Assembly: GCF_017874735.1 (NCBI RefSeq)
Contig: NZ_JAGGLV010000001.1
Location: 1 to 64,000 of the forward strand
Reading direction: 5' to 3'
Length of the DNA: 64,000 nucleotides
DNA from: Paenibacillus silagei
GTDB taxonomy: Bacteria; Bacillota; Bacilli; Paenibacillales; Paenibacillaceae
The notes below the pieces were generated by a model. It searched no databases and was not told the DNA's origin. It saw only the letters and a list, made by a program, of their open reading frames with translations. Positions 9,289 through 20,452 of the stretch are shown here, one piece after another (position 1 is the stretch's first letter; every line of letters begins with the position of its first letter). A program made the translations under genes and the position numbers.

Positions 9289-9335
9289 AAAAAAAGCCCT
9301 GCGCCCCTCCGCTCATAAGCAAAGGAAACACAGGA
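9289..9335 (-). terminator. Terminator of pcrB-pcrA-ligA operon
   Basis: On the minus strand, CCTGTG pairs with CGCAGG around a long loop that can extend the stem through TTTCC/GGAGG. A run of seven T follows. It lies 14 nt after the ligA stop and ends just before the 51-bp array. Confidence 0.65.
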
Positions 9336-9348
9336 CTTATATATTCTC

Positions 9349-11421
<2,073 letters not shown>

Positions 11422-11438
11422 TTAATCGCAAGCTTGAT

Positions 11439-13811
11439 TTATTCAACTTTGGTGATCGGCGCAAAGCCGGCCAACAGCCGCTTAACGCCTACCGGCGCCG
11501 GGAAGGCAATCTGCAGCTCCGTATCGTTGCCACTGCCCTTCACGGCCACAATGGTGCCGGTGCCCCATTTGCCGTGGGCGACCTTGTCGCCCGCTTTGAA
11601 GCCTCCGGCCTCCGCAGCCGCCCCGGCCCCGCCCGTCGTGCGCTGCGCGCCTCCGGTCGTCACCACCACACGGCCCGCGCCAGGCACCGCGCTTGCCGAG
11701 CTGCCGCTGCCGAAGCTGGCGGACCCGCCGCCGCCTCCCGGCGCGTTCCCGGCAGCAGCGGTGCGGCTGCCGAAGTTCCCCCGGCTGCCTCCGCTTCCGC
11801 TGAAGCCCCGGCCGCCATAGGCACCGCCTGCCTCCGCGCCTCCGCGCCGGAAGCGGTCCGATTCACGGACAGTATCTTCCTTCAGCTCCTCCGGAATCTC
11901 CTCCAGGAAGCGGGACGGCGCATTCGCGTTCGTCCGCCCGAACAACGTGCGCATCCGTGCGCAGCTGAGGAACAGCTGCTTCTCCGCACGAGTAATGCCC
12001 ACATACGCCAGCCGGCGTTCTTCTTCCAGTTCATCATTGTCCTGGAAGGCACGGCTGTGCGGGAACACCCCTTCCTCCAGCCCGATGATGAAGACGGTCG
12101 GGAACTCCAGCCCCTTCGCGCTGTGCATCGTCATCAGCACCACCGCATCACTGCGTTCTTCTTCATCATTCACGCTGTCGATGTCCGCAACCAGCGCCAG
12201 ATCGGTCAGGAAGGAGACCAGCGACTTGTCTTCATTGTTCTTCTCGAATTCCATCGTAACAGACAGGAACTCGTCAATGTTCTCCAGGCGTGAACGGGAC
12301 TCCAGCGTATTCTCATTCTGCAATTCAAGGCGGTACTGCGACAGCTCGAGAATCTTCTCAGTCAGCTCTGTCACCGAGAGGAATTCCACCATCCGGTGCA
12401 GGGCTTCGATCATATCGTAGAATTCCACCAGCGTGTTGCGGGTCCGCCCGGCGAACCCGAGATCATCCACCGTCTGCAGCGCCCGAAAAATCGAGACGCC
12501 CTGGGCCGCAGCCGCTGCCGCCAGCTTACCAACGGTTGTATCTCCAAGTCCCCGCTTCGGAACATTGATAATCCGCGTCAGGCTGATATCATCATCAGGA
12601 TTGGACAGCAGGCGGAGATACGCCAGCAGATCCTTGATTTCTTTACGGTCGTAGAACTTGATCCCCCCGACGATCTGGTACGGAATATCTGATTTGATCA
12701 GAATTTCTTCTATTACACGGGACTGGGCATTCGTACGGTACAGAATCGCATGGTTCTGGTAAGCCTGCCCCTGCTTCACATTCTTGCTGATCTCCCCGGT
12801 GACAAAATATCCTTCGTCATGCTCAGTGTCGCCACGGAACACCTTGATCTTCGCGCCTTCATCGGAGTCAGTCCACAGCTTCTTCGGCTTGCGTCCCGTA
12901 TTGAGGGCAATCACGCCGTTGGCGGCATTCAGAATGTTCGAGGTGGAGCGGTAATTCTGCTCCAGCAGAATCGTCTGGGCTTCGGGGTAATCCTCTTCGA
13001 AGTTCAGAATGTTCGAGATATCCGCCCCGCGCCAGCGGTAGATCGACTGGTCACTGTCCCCGACCACGCAGATCCGGTGGTGGCCTTCAGCCAGCATCCG
13101 GCAGAGCATGTACTGCGCCCGGTTCGTATCCTGATACTCATCGACATGAATATACTTGAACTTCTTCTGATAGAAATCCAGTACATCCGGCTTCTCCTTG
13201 AACAGCTCGATCGTCTTCATAATCAGGTCATCGAAATCCAGAGAGTTATTGCTTCTCAGCCGGTGCTGGTATTTGGAATACACCTTAGCCACCAGGCCTT
13301 CAAAATAATCGCCAACCTTCTGCTCATACTGCGCCGGTGTAATCAGCTCATTCTTGTTCGTGCTGATGACGGCCTGGATGGCCTTCGGCTCGAACTTCTT
13401 AGTGTCGATGTCGAGATCCTTCATACAATTGCGGATGACGGACAGCTGATCTGTCGAATCCAGAATGGAGAAATTCGAGGTGAAACCGATCTGATCGATA
13501 TCCTTCCGCAGAATCCGCACACACATCGAGTGAAAAGTGGATACCCAAATATCCCGGCCCTCCGGCCCGACCAGCTTGGAGACACGATCCTGCATCTCCC
13601 GGGCGGCCTTATTCGTGAACGTAATCGCCAGAATCGCCCAAGGCGGTGCCTTGCGGTTCGCAATCAGCCACGCAATCCGGTGGGTCAGCACGCGGGTCTT
13701 ACCGCTGCCTGCACCAGCCATGATGAGCAAGGGTCCTTCAGTTGCTTCTACAGCCTGACGCTGCGGGGGATTCAGACGGCTTACGGCGTCCTGTATGTTA
13801 ACAAGTTGCAT
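11439..13811 (-). CDS. pcrA: ATP-dependent DNA helicase PcrA
   Basis: A UvrD/Rep-family 3'-5' helicase of 790 residues, acting in repair, plasmid replication and removal of RNA polymerase from DNA. Motifs seen: LNPPQRQAV (Q motif), AGAGSGKT (32-39), TFTNKAAREM, DEYQDTN, GDSDQSIYRWRGAD, QNYRST, and TMHSAKGLEF. A Gly/Ala/Ser-rich linker (about 655-735) leads to the C-terminal Tudor-like domain (GDKVAHGKWGTGTIV) that binds RNA polymerase in homologues. The linker is unusually glycine-rich. RBS AAAGGAG. It is 77 nt upstream of ligA. Confidence 0.97.
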   Translation of the reverse strand: MQLVNIQDAVSRLNPPQRQAVEATEGPLLIMAGAGSGKTRVLTHRIAWLIANRKAPPWAILAITFTNKAAREMQDRVSKLVGPEGRDIWVSTFHSMCVRILRKDIDQIGFTSNFSILDSTDQLSVIRNCMKDLDIDTKKFEPKAIQAVISTNKNELITPAQYEQKVGDYFEGLVAKVYSKYQHRLRSNNSLDFDDLIMKTIELFKEKPDVLDFYQKKFKYIHVDEYQDTNRAQYMLCRMLAEGHHRICVVGDSDQSIYRWRGADISNILNFEEDYPEAQTILLEQNYRSTSNILNAANGVIALNTGRKPKKLWTDSDEGAKIKVFRGDTEHDEGYFVTGEISKNVKQGQAYQNHAILYRTNAQSRVIEEILIKSDIPYQIVGGIKFYDRKEIKDLLAYLRLLSNPDDDISLTRIINVPKRGLGDTTVGKLAAAAAAQGVSIFRALQTVDDLGFAGRTRNTLVEFYDMIEALHRMVEFLSVTELTEKILELSQYRLELQNENTLESRSRLENIDEFLSVTMEFEKNNEDKSLVSFLTDLALVADIDSVNDEEERSDAVVLMTMHSAKGLEFPTVFIIGLEEGVFPHSRAFQDNDELEEERRLAYVGITRAEKQLFLSCARMRTLFGRTNANAPSRFLEEIPEELKEDTVRESDRFRRGGAEAGGAYGGRGFSGSGGSRGNFGSRTAAAGNAPGGGGGSASFGSGSSASAVPGAGRVVVTTGGAQRTTGGAGAAAEAGGFKAGDKVAHGKWGTGTIVAVKGSGNDTELQIAFPAPVGVKRLLAGFAPITKVE

Positions 13812-13908
13812 GTGTTACATGCTCCTTTCTGAATATAAGTTATATAAGACGCACTTAAGGTTTGAACTCGAAGCTTGGTCGTCGCTGCGGTGAACATTTG
13901 GACATGAT

Positions 13909-14634
13909 CTATAAACTCCACCAGTCCATCTGCGGGGTATCCCGCACAGCCTGGACCGTCAACAGCGCTTGTTCCACATTGCTATAAATAATATTGCCGA
14001 CCACTACTGTATCACATAGCGCGGCTACATGCATGGCTTCCTCTGGACCTGTAATTCCGCCTCCGTAGAAAAGCTGGCTGTGCTCAACCACTTCCCTGAC
14101 CTCGCGCACAATCTCCAGATCTCCATAACGTCCGCTATATTCAAGGTAGACCACCGGGAGGTTCATCAGCTTGTCTGCAATCTGCGCATAGGCTCCCGCA
14201 CCAGCCGCATCGAGCGAGTAGTCCGCACCGGTCAGGCGCGCTACCGAGGAATCGCTGTTCAGCACAATATAGCCCTCTGTCAGCAGCAATTCCCATGGGA
14301 TCAGACTGCCGAAGCGTTCAATGGCGCGGCGGTGATGGCCGAGAATCCATGAAGTATCGTCAGTGTTGAGCACCATGGGAATCATATACAGGTCAAAACC
14401 GGGCACAGCGGCCTCCAGCTCCGAGATCTCCAGTGCGCAAGGCAGGTCATACTGCCGGATTCTCGCAAGCAGACTCACTGTATTCTCATAAGTCACGCCA
14501 GTAGAGCCGCCTACGATAATCGCATCGGTTCCCGACTGGCACACAGCGGCCAGCTCCTTGTCACCAAGCACACGGTCCGGGTCCAGCTTGAATACATGCC
14601 GCCATGGCCTGATCATTTGCCGCATCTCGTTCAT
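13909..14634 (-). CDS. pcrB: Heptaprenylglyceryl phosphate synthase PcrB
   Basis: A 241-residue TIM barrel that couples heptaprenyl diphosphate to sn-glycerol-1-phosphate, giving an archaeal-type ether lipid in Firmicutes. Family signatures: FKLDPDR at the start, AIIVGGSTGVT, PMVLNTDD, YLEYSGRYGD and FYGGGITGPEEA (phosphate site), VVVGNIIY. First gene of the pcrB-pcrA-ligA operon, the order known from Bacillus. Confidence 0.95.
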   Translation of the reverse strand: MNEMRQMIRPWRHVFKLDPDRVLGDKELAAVCQSGTDAIIVGGSTGVTYENTVSLLARIRQYDLPCALEISELEAAVPGFDLYMIPMVLNTDDTSWILGHHRRAIERFGSLIPWELLLTEGYIVLNSDSSVARLTGADYSLDAAGAGAYAQIADKLMNLPVVYLEYSGRYGDLEIVREVREVVEHSQLFYGGGITGPEEAMHVAALCDTVVVGNIIYSNVEQALLTVQAVRDTPQMDWWSL

Positions 14635-14748
14635 CTTTGTCCATCCTCATTGTTCATCTAAGTGAATATACACACTCCTGCGCACGCACAATCCGTATCT
14701 CTAGTCTAAGTCAGTACGAAGGGGAGTGTCAATTTAAAAGAGAACAAA

Positions 14749-14768
14749 ATGCGAACATTTTTTCGCAT
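14749..14768 (-). terminator. Probable terminator after GDPD-like gene
   Basis: The inverted repeat ATGCGAA/TTCGCAT is separated by a short AT loop and followed on the minus strand by a T-rich stretch. The stem is short. It lies between the GDPD-like gene and pcrB. Confidence 0.45.
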
Positions 14769-14790
14769 ATTTGCCTTGACCTTTACTTAA

Positions 14791-15657
14791 TCAGCGGAGA
14801 CCCTTGATCCGGTTCAAATCATTTTCCGGGACAAAATCAGTATAGAATCCGTTGACGCCCAGCCGGGACAGCTCCACAATCTCCTGCTCATCGTTCACGG
14901 TATGCACGTAGACTCTGGCGCCCGCTTTTTTCAAGTTACGCACGAAGCTCTTGGTAGCCCTGGTTGTCGGCATCGTGATGTCCACGCCGGTCTGCTTGAC
15001 GAATTCAATGACCACCTCGTCGCTGTCCTCTGTCTGGTATAGGGTATAGATGATTTCCGGAAAAGCGTACACCTGCTTCACAACCTCCAGCATCTCCCGG
15101 CTATAAATCTGCGGAACAATCCGCTCCAGCAGCGCTGGGTCCTTCTTCCGGGCGGCTTCTACAATGAGCTGAAATTGCTTCGTTACCTGTTCCGGTTCTA
15201 GCTCCTTCGTGTCCGTAACAATATAGGTATCCGGGTAGATCTCCATCAGATTGACGATTTTCTCAATATCCAGCGGAGAGTAGAGCTCCAGCACCGGGCT
15301 GTTCATCACTTCATCGTGAGTCAGCACCTCTCCCTGCTTGTCAGGAGGAAGAACCTCCTGTTGCCCCAGCTTCTTACTCATACCAGTAGTCCATTCATGA
15401 CGGGCCACGAGCTGTTCATCACTGGTCAGCAGCAGGTCCGCCTCAAAGATCCGGGTCCCCTGCTCATAGTTCGCAATAAAAGCGTCCTTGGTATTGGTAT
15501 ACGCCTTGTCATTGATTCCGCCCATGGCATGGGCAATGACCCTGTGGGCCGCGAAGCCTGTAGCTGGCTGTTTTTCTTTTCCTCCAAGCATCAATACAAG
15601 CAGAAGTGTAACAGCCCCGATCATAGTAATAGAAGCAATAAGCTTTGTTCTCTTCAT
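14791..15657 (-). CDS. GDPD-like phosphodiesterase, membrane-anchored
   Basis: The start is ATG 15657, behind AAAGGAG. The 288-residue product has an N-terminal hydrophobic anchor or signal (residues 6-25), then a glycerophosphodiester phosphodiesterase/PI-PLC-like TIM barrel. AHAMGG replaces the usual HRG motif, and EADLLLTSD and RHEW supply the conserved metal and catalytic residues. A late FYTDFVPEND strand closes the barrel. The altered first motif suggests an atypical subfamily whose substrate could be a wall or glycan phosphodiester rather than glycerophosphocholine. It is monocistronic between two terminators. Confidence 0.8.
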   Translation of the reverse strand: MKRTKLIASITMIGAVTLLLVLMLGGKEKQPATGFAAHRVIAHAMGGINDKAYTNTKDAFIANYEQGTRIFEADLLLTSDEQLVARHEWTTGMSKKLGQQEVLPPDKQGEVLTHDEVMNSPVLELYSPLDIEKIVNLMEIYPDTYIVTDTKELEPEQVTKQFQLIVEAARKKDPALLERIVPQIYSREMLEVVKQVYAFPEIIYTLYQTEDSDEVVIEFVKQTGVDITMPTTRATKSFVRNLKKAGARVYVHTVNDEQEIVELSRLGVNGFYTDFVPENDLNRIKGLR

Positions 15658-15703
15658 GATGGCAGTCTCCTTTGCAAGTAGTAGAGAGTCGGCTGAAAAA
15701 AGC

Positions 15704-15745
15704 AAAAACGGCTGTGTCATCCTCAAGGGGCAGCAACCGTTTTTT
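15704..15745 (-). terminator. Terminator at the end of the glycan cluster
   Basis: On the minus strand, AAAAACGGTTG pairs with CAGCCGTTTTT, followed by a T-rich stretch. It lies 33 nt after the WbaP-like gene and inside the upstream region of the GDPD-like gene. Confidence 0.7.
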
Positions 15746-15777
15746 AGCGGAGAATAGAATATAGATAAGACCGTGTA

Positions 15778-17178
15778 TTAATAAGCGTTCTTAAACCCAT
15801 TACGAATAGTCTTGGCAATAATCCGGATGTCGAACAGCAGAGACCAATTCTCGATATAGAAAATATCATGCTTGATCCGGTCCTCAATCGAGGTATCCCC
15901 GCGCAGACCGTTACTCTGAGCCCAGCCGGTAATCCCCGGCCGTACATGATGCTTAACCATATACTTCGGAATCTCGCCGCGGAACTGCTCTACAAAATAA
16001 GGGCGCTCCGGCCGCGGACCAACCACACTCATCTGCCCGAACAGCACGTTGAAGAATTGCGGCAGCTCATCCAGACTCGTTCGGCGGATAAACGTACCAA
16101 AGCGGGTCCGGCGCGGATCTTCCTTCGTGCTCCAGCCTGTGTCCACTTCACCGTCCGTCTGCATTTTCATAGAGCGGAACTTGTACATCATGAAATTACG
16201 GCGGTTCAGGCCCACCCGCTCCTGCTTGAAAATCACCGGTCCCGGTGAAGTCAGGCGCACTCCGAGCGCTACAATCAGCATCACGGGAGACAGCATGAGA
16301 ATGGCGAACAAGGCGAATACAATATCAAACGCACGCTTTGCCATTTTGTTCCCGGCCATATCCAGCGGAATATCGCGCACATTAATCATCGGCATCCCGG
16401 CAAAGTTATCGAAATACGGACGGGCCGGCAGGTAATCGAAGAAATCGGGAATAATCAGCGTCCGCATCCCGGCTTTCTCACAAGTAGCAATAATAGCCGG
16501 GTATTTCGAGTGGGCATCCAGCGGCAGCGCCAGAATGACCTCATCGACAGGAAGCATCTCCAGCATTGCCTCCAGCTGATCCACGGTACCCAGAATCGGC
16601 TTATACCGCTGCTCCTCAATACCATCCCACTGATGGAAGTCATCCAGGAACCCGATCGCCTCATAGCCCAGCTCCGGATACTGCTCCAGGTTGTTATAGA
16701 ATCTTTTACCCAATGTGCCTGCACCAAGAATCAGGACGAACTGGCGGTTGAAGCCTTTTTCACGCAGCGACTTCAGCATCTTCTTCAGCACATAACGGTA
16801 CAGCATAATGGATAGAATATTGAAGCCCATGTAGATCGCCAGGTATTGCCGGGAGACATCAATCTCCCTCAGGAAGAACATCAGACCCAGCAGGATAAAG
16901 ATCCCCATGGCATGCACCTGAAAAATCTTGATGAATTCATCAATGAACCGCTTCTTCCGCTTAGGCAAATATAGAGATACCACAATACCGATCAGTATGG
17001 CGATGGCCCCATAGATGACGCTCCAGTAAGCATAAGATTCTATAGGCAGTGTCCGATAGGATTCCAGCAGGCCGCTCTTGAACTTCAGCCACCAGGCTGC
17101 AAAGAAGGACAGCTGGATCACCAGGAAGTCGGCAACCATATATAATTGAGTCAGGAACTTTTGATTCCGGCGGATCAT
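15778..17178 (-). CDS. Undecaprenyl-phosphate sugar phosphotransferase (WbaP/WsaP type)
   Basis: Starts glycan assembly by moving hexose-1-phosphate from a nucleotide sugar to undecaprenyl phosphate. The protein has 466 residues: four N-terminal transmembrane helices (to about 130), a Rossmann-like central domain (LILGAGTLGKRF), and a C-terminal sugar transferase (from about 280) with KRAFDIVFA, SPGPVIFKQERVG, FRSMKM, SLDELPQFFNVLFG, SVVGPRPE and RPGITGWAQ. Same architecture as WbaP, WcaJ and the Geobacillus/Paenibacillus S-layer glycan initiators. The start overlaps the upstream glycosyltransferase. Glucose versus galactose cannot be told. Confidence 0.93.
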   Translation of the reverse strand: MIRRNQKFLTQLYMVADFLVIQLSFFAAWWLKFKSGLLESYRTLPIESYAYWSVIYGAIAILIGIVVSLYLPKRKKRFIDEFIKIFQVHAMGIFILLGLMFFLREIDVSRQYLAIYMGFNILSIMLYRYVLKKMLKSLREKGFNRQFVLILGAGTLGKRFYNNLEQYPELGYEAIGFLDDFHQWDGIEEQRYKPILGTVDQLEAMLEMLPVDEVILALPLDAHSKYPAIIATCEKAGMRTLIIPDFFDYLPARPYFDNFAGMPMINVRDIPLDMAGNKMAKRAFDIVFALFAILMLSPVMLIVALGVRLTSPGPVIFKQERVGLNRRNFMMYKFRSMKMQTDGEVDTGWSTKEDPRRTRFGTFIRRTSLDELPQFFNVLFGQMSVVGPRPERPYFVEQFRGEIPKYMVKHHVRPGITGWAQSNGLRGDTSIEDRIKHDIFYIENWSLLFDIRIIAKTIRNGFKNAY

Positions 17179-18128
17179 AATCTCACCTCAGCTTTCGATT
17201 CATTGCGGATACCAGCTTCTCCGGGAACATTCAAACTCTGTGCGGGTGTAGGTACCTTACGCGGGGCGATTAATGCGTTGCGCAGCAGCGACAGAGTGAA
17301 CTTAACGCCGACGCCCGCATAGACCGCTCCATTTATCATACTGTTGTAGCGGCTGCTATAATGCTTCTTATGAAATAAAATCATGGCCCGGTGAAACTCA
17401 TACACAATCTTGAACGGTCTGCGGCGCGCACTGCCACCCTTCAGATGTACGATGGACGTCTGCGGATAATAATAAATCCCCCAGCCCGCTTCCTTGATCC
17501 GGTAACACCAATCCAGATCCTCTCCATACATGAAAAAGGTCTCATCCAGCCCGCCCACCTGCTCAATCGTCTCCCGGCGCAGCAGCATGAACGCTCCAAC
17601 CAGACAATCTACCGGATATTCGTCATCCGGGTCCAGATAGCCGAGCTGATAGCCATTGAACCTCGGACGGTCCGGGAACAGCTTACTGAAGCCAAACGCA
17701 TAATAAAAGGACGCAGACGGTGTCGGGAACCCTCTCCGGCAGGCCTTATCGAGCGACCCGTCCGGCAGAATCACCTTACACCCGGACGCGCCAAGATCCG
17801 GGCGGCTGTCCATGAACGCAAGCATCGTCTCCAGCGTATCCTTACGGATCACGGTATCTGAATTGAGCAGCAGCACATAACGCCCGGAGGCTACCTCCAT
17901 CCCCTGGTTATTCCCTTTTGCAAAGCCCACGTTCTCCGAATTGGCGATCAGCATCACCTCAGGGAACTCCTTGCTTATCGTCTCCACCGAGTGATCCTGG
18001 GAGTTATTATCTACTAGAATAATTTCATAGGAATACCTTGTCTCCGAATCATATACCGACCTCAGACAATCCATCGTCAGGCGGCATGTGTTGTAATTTA
18101 GAATCAATATACTAACATCTACATTCAC
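17175..18128 (-). CDS. Glycosyltransferase family 2, rhamnosyltransferase-like
   Basis: A GTG start follows AGGAGAG at 7 nt; an ATG nearby is out of frame. The 317-residue GT-A enzyme has the N-terminal strand VSILILNYNT, VDNNSQD, ENVGFAKGNNQG, the DXD-equivalent LLNSDT, and ExDW-like GEDLDWCYR. These resemble WbbL-type dTDP-Rha transferases, fitting the rfb genes in the cluster. The stop overlaps the initiating transferase (ATGA). Confidence 0.88.
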   Translation of the reverse strand: MNVDVSILILNYNTCRLTMDCLRSVYDSETRYSYEIILVDNNSQDHSVETISKEFPEVMLIANSENVGFAKGNNQGMEVASGRYVLLLNSDTVIRKDTLETMLAFMDSRPDLGASGCKVILPDGSLDKACRRGFPTPSASFYYAFGFSKLFPDRPRFNGYQLGYLDPDDEYPVDCLVGAFMLLRRETIEQVGGLDETFFMYGEDLDWCYRIKEAGWGIYYYPQTSIVHLKGGSARRRPFKIVYEFHRAMILFHKKHYSSRYNSMINGAVYAGVGVKFTLSLLRNALIAPRKVPTPAQSLNVPGEAGIRNESKAEVRL

Positions 18129-18169
18129 TGCTATACTCTCCTGACAAATTTAGTAATCTATCGACAATT

Positions 18170-18178
18170 ATTATAACA
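18170..18178 (-). promoter_or_regulatory. Extended -10 promoter for the last two cluster genes
   Basis: On the minus strand, TGTTATAAT is a perfect TGnTATAAT extended -10. No -35 is evident. It sits just after the terminator of the preceding gene, about 45 nt before the GT2 start. Confidence 0.5.
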
Positions 18179-18179
18179 C

Positions 18180-18221
18180 AAAAACCCCGCTGATAGGCAG
18201 CGCCTGTTCAGGGAGGTTTTT
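18180..18221 (-). terminator. Terminator-like hairpin after GT2 gene
   Basis: The arms at 18180-18193 and 18208-18221 match in 12 of 14 positions, with an A-run before and a T-run after on the minus strand. It separates the 18.3-19.4 kb gene from the next leftward pair. Confidence 0.65.
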
Positions 18222-18339
18222 ACAAGCGTGGGTATAATGAGGACGAGTGATGTTAACTGGCATAGATACCGAGATAATAAGCGTCTTTTAAAATATCTGC
18301 GGGGTTCCTCTAAGTTCTTCAGTTTCTTCCCCACTTTCC

Positions 18340-19407
18340 CTATTGTGCTTGATGTTTAGCCTTCTCCTGAATATACTGGCGCTTGCGCTTCAGGGCAGCT
18401 CTCTGTGCGAAAAAGGAAGTCCAGGCTCCCAGCAGCTTAGGCTCCTTCAATAGGGAATAGCCGTGTGCAGCGATCTCGTAAGGAAGAGAATTTAGCAAAG
18501 TGAGCAGCAGTGTGCGTGAGGACTCGTTCTTGTATATCATTTTGTAACGGTTAATGTAGGAGATCCGCTTGATGAACATCGCCTTGGCGCTCCGGCCGGA
18601 CGTCTTCCAGCCCCGCTCATGATAGCCTATCGCTTCCGCATCATAGTAGGCCTTCCAACCGAACAGCCCAGCACGCCAGGCTACATCCACATCTTCCTTA
18701 TACGCAAAAAAATCCGCGTCGAAAAACTCCCCCTCCACGCTGATATCCTCAATCATCCGCCGCGAGTACATCGCCGCGGCACCGGAGACACCGAATACTT
18801 CACCAGACGCATTCCACTGGTCAGCAGGCTCTCCCGCTCCACGGTCAAACGCCCGCCGCGCCTTATTCATCCGCAGTCCGGTACTATCCACCAGCGAATG
18901 GTCCGCCTTCAGCAGCAGCTTGCCTGTGGCACTGCCGATCCGGGAGTCGGTCTCCATCCTGGCGACCAGCTTGGAGATATAGTCTGGAGCCAGCGTAAGG
19001 TCCGGGTTCAACACCAGCACATAATCGGTTGTAGTCCCGGCAATCGCCTGGTTGTGTGCGGGGGCGAAGCCGGTGTTATGTTCATTTTCCAGGAGGACTA
19101 GGGTTGGGGGAGGGGGGCTATCAGCACTTTTTCCAGAGTGGGCTGTTGTGGTGATGATGTCTCCGTTTGTGATAGTTGTTGCTGAGTTTAAGGATTGTAC
19201 TCGCTTGGAGGGTGTTTGCGTAGAACCTTGGCTGAACTGATGATAGAACGCCCTCACCTTCTCCGCCGAACCATCCGTGGACGCATTATCCACCACCACA
19301 ATCTTTTTGACCGGATAATCCTGGCCGAGCACAGCCGACAAGCATTCCGCTATATCATCTGCGCTGTTATAAGTAACAATATGCACACTGACCGTTTTAA
19401 GTTTCAT
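18340..19407 (-). CDS. Glycosyltransferase family 2 with low-complexity insertion
   Basis: I start it at ATG 19407 (MKLK), which follows GAGGTACCCT; a further upstream ATG at 19434 has no site. The 355 residues form a GT-A fold: VSVHIVTYNSADD, VVVDNASTDGS, NTGFAPAHNQ, LVLNPDLT, and YKEDVDVAWR. Residues about 60-101, between the first two nucleotide-binding strands, are an unusual Ser/Thr/Pro-rich insertion ending in four prolines. It is absent from normal family members, including the neighbouring GT2. Rhamnosyltransferase-like; acceptor unknown. Confidence 0.85.
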   Translation of the reverse strand: MKLKTVSVHIVTYNSADDIAECLSAVLGQDYPVKKIVVVDNASTDGSAEKVRAFYHQFSQGSTQTPSKRVQSLNSATTITNGDIITTTAHSGKSADSPPPPTLVLLENEHNTGFAPAHNQAIAGTTTDYVLVLNPDLTLAPDYISKLVARMETDSRIGSATGKLLLKADHSLVDSTGLRMNKARRAFDRGAGEPADQWNASGEVFGVSGAAAMYSRRMIEDISVEGEFFDADFFAYKEDVDVAWRAGLFGWKAYYDAEAIGYHERGWKTSGRSAKAMFIKRISYINRYKMIYKNESSRTLLLTLLNSLPYEIAAHGYSLLKEPKLLGAWTSFFAQRAALKRKRQYIQEKAKHQAQ

Positions 19408-19533
19408 AGGGTACCTCGAGTTCCATATATTCATTGTTCGAACCTGTTACTCCCCATTATAACGAAAAGAGAGGTGCCGGGCTATGGAAGGTTGTTGAAC
19501 CGCTCTCATCAGGACTATCGAATTACAATAAGA

Positions 19534-19564
19534 AACCCCTAACCATTAAGATGGATTAGGGGTT
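19534..19564 (-). terminator. Terminator after rfbD
   Basis: AACCCCTAA pairs with TTAGGGGTT (9 bp), then TCTTATT on the minus strand. It lies 19 nt beyond the rfbD stop. Confidence 0.85.
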
Positions 19565-19582
19565 CTTCAATATATCCTGTAA

Positions 19583-20452
19583 CTACTTTAGCTCCAGCAA
19601 AAAGTCTCTCAGCCCTTCACGCCATGGACGGATATCCTGGAACCCATTGGTACGGATCGCCAGATGCTCCATAACAGAGTTACGCGGGCGCGGCGCCGGA
19701 CGGGGAAATTGCTCCGTAGCACAAGGCTCAAGCTTCGCCGTGAACTTCAGCCCCAGAAGTTCCTCTGCTTCCGCAAAGATGGCCTGGGTGAATTCATACC
19801 ATGTGCAAGACTCTGTGTTCGAGGCGTGGTACACTCCATACTTTTCAGTCTGGATAAGCTCAAGCAAGAATCTTGCGAGGTCCACCGTATAGGTAGGTGA
19901 GCCCTTCTGGTCATCGACAACCTGCAGCAGCGGCTTTTCCTGCCCCAGCTTCAGCATGGTTTTGACAAAGTTATTACCGTATTTGCCATAGACCCAAGAG
20001 GTACGTACGATGAAATACTTGGAGGATAACGACTGGACTAATACCTCTCCAGCACGCTTGGACTTCCCGTAGATACTCTTGGGGTCGGTATTATCATATT
20101 CATGGTAAGGTTGCTCCCCCATGCCATCGAATACATAATCCGTGCTGATATAGACCAGCTTAGCCCGTGCCTTCTCAGCAGCCAGCGCCACATTCCGGCT
20201 TCCTGTAGCATTAATCAGGTACGCTGCATCCACATCAGTCTCAGCTGCATCCACTGCCGTATGAGCCGCACAATGAATGACCGCATCGGGGGCGAACGCT
20301 CCAATAATCTCTTGGCATTGTTCCAGATCGGTAATATCCATCTCCTGACGGTCACAGCCTAGCACCTCATAATCCTGACCCTGAAGCAAAAGCATAAGAT
20401 CCTGCCCCAGTTGCCCGCCTGAACCTGTGACAAATACCTTCATCTTCGCCAT
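19583..20452 (-). CDS. rfbD: dTDP-4-dehydrorhamnose reductase
   Basis: Last step of dTDP-L-rhamnose synthesis, NAD(P)H-dependent. The start is ATG 20452, sharing its A with the rfbB stop (TAATG); a longer frame would lie wholly inside rfbB. The 289-residue SDR has VTGSGGQLGQDL (nucleotide site), AAHTAVDAAE, STDYVFDG, the catalytic YGKSKRAGE (YxxxK) and VRTSWVYG. Coupled translation with rfbB. Confidence 0.96.
   Translation of the reverse strand: MAKMKVFVTGSGGQLGQDLMLLLQGQDYEVLGCDRQEMDITDLEQCQEIIGAFAPDAVIHCAAHTAVDAAETDVDAAYLINATGSRNVALAAEKARAKLVYISTDYVFDGMGEQPYHEYDNTDPKSIYGKSKRAGEVLVQSLSSKYFIVRTSWVYGKYGNNFVKTMLKLGQEKPLLQVVDDQKGSPTYTVDLARFLLELIQTEKYGVYHASNTESCTWYEFTQAIFAEAEELLGLKFTAKLEPCATEQFPRPAPRPRNSVMEHLAIRTNGFQDIRPWREGLRDFLLELK

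Noticed and set aside
8586-9318. Repetitive proteins of 100-212 residues on both strands (17-residue repeats such as RQARANGPDVIEKPTTL)
   Set aside because: They arise because 51 is divisible by three. A 1-nt insertion in the fourth unit shifts the frame without a stop, substitutions show no codon-position bias, and no ribosome site precedes any start.
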